A stretch of DNA of 64,000 nt from Atopsyche davidsoni (taxonomy: Eukaryota; Arthropoda; Insecta; Trichoptera; Hydrobiosidae). The notes below the pieces were generated by a model. The model searched no databases. It worked only from the letters and a program-made list of their open reading frames with translations, and had not been told where the DNA came from. Both the position numbers and the translations under genes were made by a program. Below, piece after piece: positions 58,370 through 64,000 of this stretch. Position 1 is the stretch's first letter. The number at the start of each line of letters is the position of its first letter. The stretch lies in contig JAILWY010000019.1 in NCBI GenBank assembly GCA_022113835.1, positions 6,224,001-6,288,000 of the forward strand. The letters run 5' to 3'.

Positions 58370-61144
58370 ACTTCCGACAACAGTTCGGCCACATCGCGTC
58401 ACCGCCTTCGCGATTCTTGGGGAGGAGCTTCCTCCAGCAGCAGCCCTCGCCGCGGCTCCGCCACCCGCCCCGGCGCCCACCCTTGCCACCGCGCCCTCTC
58501 CTGCGCCCCCCGCGCCCATCTCCGGCCGGGTGTCGCCCTTCCGAGGCAAGGGCTTCAAGCCCGACCCCCTGTCCCGCCACACCACCCCGCGAACCTCTCG
58601 AGCCAGCTCGCCCCAACGCTCGAGGGCCAACTCCCTCAGCAGGGACCCGCCGCCTGCGCCCCGCCCCAGCGTCTCCTTCGAGCGCTCGCCGACCCCCGCT
58701 AGAAACTACATCCAGGAAAACATCTGCGAAGTCAAGGAGCTCAGCGAGTTCAACAAAGAGAGAAACCAAGAAATCGCAGAGCAAAAAAGACTGGAAGAAG
58801 AAATAGAAATATTAAAGGAACTAGGAATCGTAGACGAGAAAACTGCCGCTAAGTTGCTGAATAAAAAAGTGAACTTGAGATCTCGATCAAGTTCACCCTC
58901 GGCTGTATTGCAGTTAGATAATTACGGTGTGCCAAATAGAACCGTAAGTATGGGCGTGGTAGAGAGAGAAATGGAGATGCCGGTGAGGGACTACGTAGGC
59001 AGGCCTCCTGCCGGAAAGAATGCGCAGGCGTGGCGAGGAGTGTCCAAGTCCCAGCCGCAATCCAATATAGGCTCACCTCAGCACCAGTCCAAGATACCGC
59101 GTCGCCAAACGTCCGTGTCGCCTCCTCGACAGAGAGCCAGAGAGATACTGCAGCAGAGCAAGATGGTCAACACCATCTCACCAGACGGGAGATTCATTTC
59201 CAACAGCACGAGTAGCATCAATGATAATAGAGTGTTCTCCATCATCACAGACGAAGACAATAATCCCGTTGATATTAATATGGGAACGAGAAGTAAAAGC
59301 AGTCTCAACCTCACAGCGGGACCCTCTATTTTGAAAACCAAACCCCCAAGGTCACCAGGGAAACTCGGACCACCACCGACGCACAGAGCGATCAACAACA
59401 AACGACTTTCCCCTATCAATGCTACTCCTGATAAAAGTCCTGTACAAGGAGATTCCGGAAAAGGTACCAGAAGAGGAGATTCCAGGAGTAAAACGTCGGC
59501 TTCTAACGTGACATCTCCGTCGAGAATACCAAAAAGACCATCCAAAAGTCTCGCCACTTCCCCGAACGCTTCGCGGACTGCTTCTAGAGCAGCCAGTCGA
59601 GGGCCAAGCAGAGATGTTAGTCCACTCAAGAAAACCGCGTCTAACACACGACTCAATAACGGTTCAACTAAAACTCCAGTCAGGTCTAACAGCAGGCTTG
59701 GACACAAAAAAAGCGACAGTATAGATTCTAACGAGACAGAAAAAAAGTTTCCATTGAAACGAGCCAACAGTCGCACGAGTGTCATGTCCAAGGCAAGCAT
59801 GGGAAGCAGTCACAAGCCTGACCTTAAGCGGACCAACAGCAGAACTAGCATGAAACCATTGACGAGAAACAACAGCATCAAGAGCATCAATGAAAAACCA
59901 GGACTGAAAAGGAAGTCCAGCCTCAAAAGCATGCAAGAAAAAAGCACAGAAGAGAAACCAGGAAAACCTGGAGCAAAAGATAAAAATAAGAAAAGCACCA
60001 ACAAGCAGGAGCAGCAGACTGATGAGGTCGCGACCCAAGATAATGAAACGCAGTTTGATAAGATTAGCCATTTGAATATGAGCGTTGACAAACTTATTCC
60101 GCTTACTAAAGGTAACGTCGTGTCGATGACTACTGCAGCCATTACGTCACAGCCCTTGGAGATTGCAGCCAAAGTCACGAGCCAGCTGCCGGCGGCTTTT
60201 GAAAAGGCCAGGGAGAAGAGAGCTTTTGAAAGAAACAGTTCATCGGATTCCATTGCTGCTAAGATGCTAGAAACTGCTAATGCTGAAGCCGGCGAAGGTG
60301 ACGAAAGCGATGAAAAGAGCAAGTTGGAAAAAATGGCCAGCAGGAGTAGTCTTGGCCTTGTGAAAGAAGAAAAGGAACCTGCTAACGGTGACTCTTCAAC
60401 CATAATTCATAATAATATGAAATTGAAACCGATCATAACTTCCCTAGATCCTCAGGTTGAAAAGGTTAAGATGAAAATCGATAATATTTTAAAAAGCACT
60501 GAATCTAGTATGGCCGATTTGAGAGAAAGAGTTCAGAACGACGAGAAGAGTGCAGCTGAAAAGGCTAATCATTCATTAGACAAAGTGGCAGAAAAATCTG
60601 AAGAGAAGGCAAAGAAAGATGAACCCGCCAAAAAAGCAGAAGAGAAGGCAAAAGAAGGATCAATGAAGTCTGCAGACAAAACAGATGCACCTTTAATAGT
60701 ACCAAAGCCGATAGATCATGTAAAAGACAACGGCACAAAGAAAGTTTTAGATGAAGTAAAAAGTGTACTCAAAGAAACTGAAAACGGGGGCAACGTCAGT
60801 GTCAATGCAGTGCTGAACGGAAAAAAGAATGGAGTCGGAAAGACCATGCCGCCGGTCGAAAATGTGGCAAGCAAAACAGAAGCGGCGAAAGCGCCCGCCA
60901 AAGATCACCACGCGGAATTGATAACGGTGAAGGAGACGGATATTAAGAAAGAGGCTCTGACTCCGGTGGTGACAGTGGTGAACGAGAAGGCCAGCGCTGA
61001 GGAGCAGGAGCACATGACGGAGTCCATCGTGAGGGGAGATCCGGATGTGGAGGTGCAGAGTGCCAACATCCCCCCAGCCAAGCCGGACGCCCACAGCATG
61101 AACAGTGGCCGCGCCAATGGAGCGAGCACCAGCAACGGCTCCAA
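58370..61144 (+). CDS. Large disordered Ser/Lys-rich protein, exon 2
   Basis: Second coding exon, residues 545-1469 and part of 1470. The acceptor TTTTTATTTTACAG is followed by a base that completes the phase-2 codon of exon 1. In order: an Ala/Pro-rich stretch (PPAAALAAAPPPAPAPTLA, about 560-590), SP/RS-rich basic sequence (SRASSPQRSRANSLS), a predicted coiled coil at about 669-715 (RNQEIAEQKRLEEEIEILKE), more basic Ser/Pro sequence, a duplicated KRANSRTS (about 1007) and KRTNSRTS (about 1030) with many R-x-x-S sites, and a long Lys/Glu/Ala-rich C-terminal third. This build (basic, Pro/Ser-rich, kinase-site-rich, then charged) is common in microtubule-associated proteins. That is inference from composition; no named domain. 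Donor CCAA/GTAAGT at 61145. Confidence 0.85.
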
Positions 61145-61228
61145 GTAAGTGACAATCAATATAAAATTTTTAATTAACCCTCCACACACTAAAGACTAAA
61201 CGATACGAATAAATTCTTTTATTTAACC

Positions 61229-61845
61229 CAGAGGTTTCCAAACTTTTTGTCACTTATCCTTATCGAGTTCTCCTATTTTTCGTAGGATTTGTTGTCCGTT
61301 ATATCCGAATCCGTTAATAAGAGGTTTTACTGTATACAATAAATACACACAAAATGAAAATATAGTAACATTCACTAAAAAAAATCAATACTTTTAATGG
61401 GGGGAATGGTTCTGATGCTTTGATTGCAAATTTTCAATATTTGGTTTCAAATAAGTCAGGTTTAACTTTAAATCTCCTCGCCCAGTGATTTCCAATCTAT
61501 TTATTTTTTTGTAAGAATAATGATAATGATGAAGATGGTAAGGCTATCAAAAACCTTCTTGCGATAGTCCATAATCAGAATAAATAGCAGGTATGTCTTT
61601 CTGAAGCCAAAATTTCTAAACTTCACCTTCAGTTCTTCATTAGTTCTTATTCCGATCAGTTCTTCTTGTAGTATGGATTGATAATCCACTGTGGTATTTT
61701 GGTGATGACCTGCTTAAATGGGATCCACTCTCGTAGACCCCATTTACAGTTCCAGGACCCCCAATTTAATTTTTTGCTGTCATCGACCCCTTGCAGGGCG
61801 GAATCGACCCATGGGGGTCGATATTGACCTCTATGGGTACCTATA
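61229..61845. mobile_element. hAT-like MITE in intron 2
   Basis: Begins CAGAGGTTTCCAAACT and ends GGGTACCTATA. The 8 bp ATTTAACC flanks it (61221-61228, 61846-61853). It shares the AATCGACCC...GGGGGTCGATATTGA blocks with the other two copies and carries a scrap of the pogo-like terminus (AGAGGTTTTACTGTATAC) near 61320. Confidence 0.85.
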
Positions 61846-61853
61846 ATTTAACC

Positions 61854-63929
61854 CTTTGCACTCGAGGTCGTTTCCGCGCGTACTAATCAGCAACTCGAAG
61901 CGTTTCGTAGCGCTTTTGGTGAATGTCTTACCTCTGACTTAAAATGATCACACACACAAATTAACACATAAACCTTTTATATTTTAATATTTATTTGTAT
62001 ATTTACATCTTTACGAAGATAATTTCGTAAACATAAGTGCTTTGTATGATATTTCATGTAACAATTGACAAGTATCACAATAGTATGTCGTTTGATGTCT
62101 TTTGTCGGGTTTATTATACATATTATCTTAATGGTATTAAATATTATAAAACAAACAAGATAATGGTTGCATTGAAGAAGAATAAGTTCAGCGAAATGGT
62201 CGCCAACCTCCTCTGAGGAGAGGCACTTCATGAAAAACAATTAAATAATAATATTGATAAATTATACCTGTACAGGTAAAATATGCGGAAATACTCAACA
62301 ACTAATAAATGTCGATGATTATCAATATATTATTGTCGCGTGAGTTTATTCGAAAAATTTTGATTGTTAGATTATCTCCGCTGTATTTATTTATATAAAA
62401 AAATTGTTTGTTTGGTTTACTTATTAATAGCATGCATAAATGCGTGCTGCGTCTCTAAATATGCGTAGTGATTCACTTTGATTATAAAATACACTAATCA
62501 TTTATTCATATAACCAGATCAAGCATTGCGCGTAAACTGTAATTAACTTTTCGCGCATTTTATTGGCAATAATACTGAAATGTTAATATATTATTATATT
62601 ACAGTATTTATATTTTTTCCATTTTTTATTTTAAGCTCTCGAGATTTCTTACTAAAAAAATCTATAGCAACACAAATCTACAACGTACTAGTATTTCAAC
62701 ATAATTCAGTTGCAATTTAAATTTCATAATATATATTGTTTAACAACTGAAATTCACACTGTTTAAAAATTTACCGTATATCAAAATAACATTTCCATAA
62801 AACGCATAAAAAAATCATATTACATAAGTTTTGAGTATAAATGCATTAAAAGACATATTACAAAGATTTCTGACAAAAAAAATATTTGTTAAGCTGAGTG
62901 TATTTATTATTTGTAAACTTCATTTGCTAGAAGATACATCAATTATAAATAAAAACTATTGAAATATAAAAACTGAAAAAAAACTAAGGATTGACAACAA
63001 ACATTTAAGCATATTTATTAATACAATATGTTGCAAATAATATTATAAAAAAACAACTGTTACTAACTGAAACTAATGTTTCGTTTCCTTTGATTAATAG
63101 ATTTTTTTAATAATGCATTTGCTCCAATACATTATAGTCTCGAAATATATTTATTTTTTAATATTAATGCTTTCAAAACATGGCGTCTACAGTAATATTT
63201 AACGTTTGACCTTTTCAAAAATAAAAACTGAAACTTATTCTGAAAAATAAGGCTCCGACAGATTCGTCATTCTTCAGCTGAATCACAGGTAGTGTAAGCG
63301 AAAATTAAACCTTATGACTAAAAATTCTACGAATACTATAGTATATATTTATTTTATTATTTTATACATTATTAATTTTTACTTTTTATTATTAATAACC
63401 TGGAATGAATAATTTTATTTTTATTGTCGTTGTATACATGCTTGTCGATAATTTTATATAGCTGATTGTATCGGTGTACCAAAAAAAGTTTATTTCGTTA
63501 AATATTATAAATAAACACATCAAAAATAAATTTGCATAGTATTAAAAGAACATTTTTTGACAGCAATTTGTTATAGTATACTCAACAATTAATTATAAAA
63601 ATAGTTTCTTTTCGTTGAATTTTTTTGGTATTTTTAGATTTTTCACAGTGAGACATAAATCAATTTAATCTTTTAAAAATGTTATTAAAGAAATTAATAC
63701 AAATTTGAATTTATAATATGCGTACACAAAAATAGCAGAGTCAGAATTTATTTTTAAGTATTTTTCAAGGCGACTATATCCGAACAGCCATAAATCGTAT
63801 TAATTAAAAGTACCTCTGTAAAATACACATTTTAAATTTATTACGTCGTTATATTTTATGCTTCATTAAAGATTATTACCAAATGCCAACGAAGGTATTG
63901 TGATATTTTATTTTTTGTGTATTTTCCAG
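61854..63929. other. Rest of intron 2
   Basis: Very AT-rich. A LINE-ending motif GGTCGCCAACCTCCTCTGAG stands at about 62199-62220. Nothing else recognised. Confidence 0.55.
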
Positions 63930-63963
63930 GAGATGGACACATCCAAGCTCAGATAATTTTTAA
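63930..63963 (+). CDS. Large disordered protein, predicted last exon
   Basis: After the acceptor TTTTTTGTGTATTTTCCAG the first base completes the codon left by exon 2 (phase 2), then RWTHPSSDNF and TAA at 63961-63963. The total would be 1480 residues. The join fits both splice rules and frame, but so short an exon could be chance; other exons might lie beyond the window. Confidence 0.45.
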
Positions 63964-64000
63964 ACGTGTATACAATCACGCAACCTGTTATATTCAAAAT

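Noticed and set aside
1..64000. CRISPR arrays, operons or bacterial-type signals
   Set aside because: No regularly spaced short repeats with unique spacers; splicing, SINEs and mariners show a eukaryotic chromosome. The regular repeats found are contiguous tandem units.

Overview
This window looks like a repeat-rich, AT-rich insect (arthropod) nuclear chromosome. Supporting signs are several mauritiana-type mariner copies, a BEL/Pao LTR retrotransposon, tRNA-derived SINEs, a short run of the arthropod telomere unit (TTAGG, read as TAACC) and spliced genes with long introns. I cannot name the species from the sequence.

Layout. 1-10.4 kb: three copies of a 1.6-2.3 kb repeat unit (A inverted; B and C in direct tandem), each built around a palindrome and a degenerate 40-codon tandem repeat. 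Between A and B lie a solo-like LTR, a transposase scrap, and a mariner split by a foldback element. 10.5-11.6 kb: a cluster of small non-autonomous elements (SINE, pogo-like MITE, hAT-like MITE, second SINE type). 14.6-16.4 kb: a ~140 bp tandem array beside a GC-rich island. 18-26 kb: LINE tails, SINEs, a long inverted-repeat element and a LINE reverse-transcriptase fragment. 27.2-28.4 kb: an almost full-length mariner. 29.65-33.97 kb: a young LTR retrotransposon with apparently identical 253 bp LTRs, a Gag gene, a scrap of integrase and a second repetitive open frame, but no polymerase. 35.5-37.1 kb: a LINE fragment amplified as a 252 bp tandem repeat. 37.8-48.3 kb: SINE, telomere-like repeat, hAT-like MITE and transposase relics.

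The only convincing host gene with several exons is on the + strand at 51.8-64.0 kb. It has two large coding exons and a short last exon, all joined in the same phase, and encodes a roughly 1480-residue Ser/Lys/Pro-rich, mostly disordered protein of cytoskeleton-associated character that I cannot name. Its first intron is full of nested transposons. A second, isolated coding exon of an unknown gene lies on the - strand at 49.6-49.8 kb.

The most notable objects are the pol-less BEL/Pao-type element with its repeat-built coding region, the palindromic A/B/C duplication, the LINE-derived 252 bp satellite, and several nested insertions with readable target-site duplications. Everything was read by eye: family assignments rest on motifs, and repeat boundaries are accurate to a few bases except where a target duplication fixes them.
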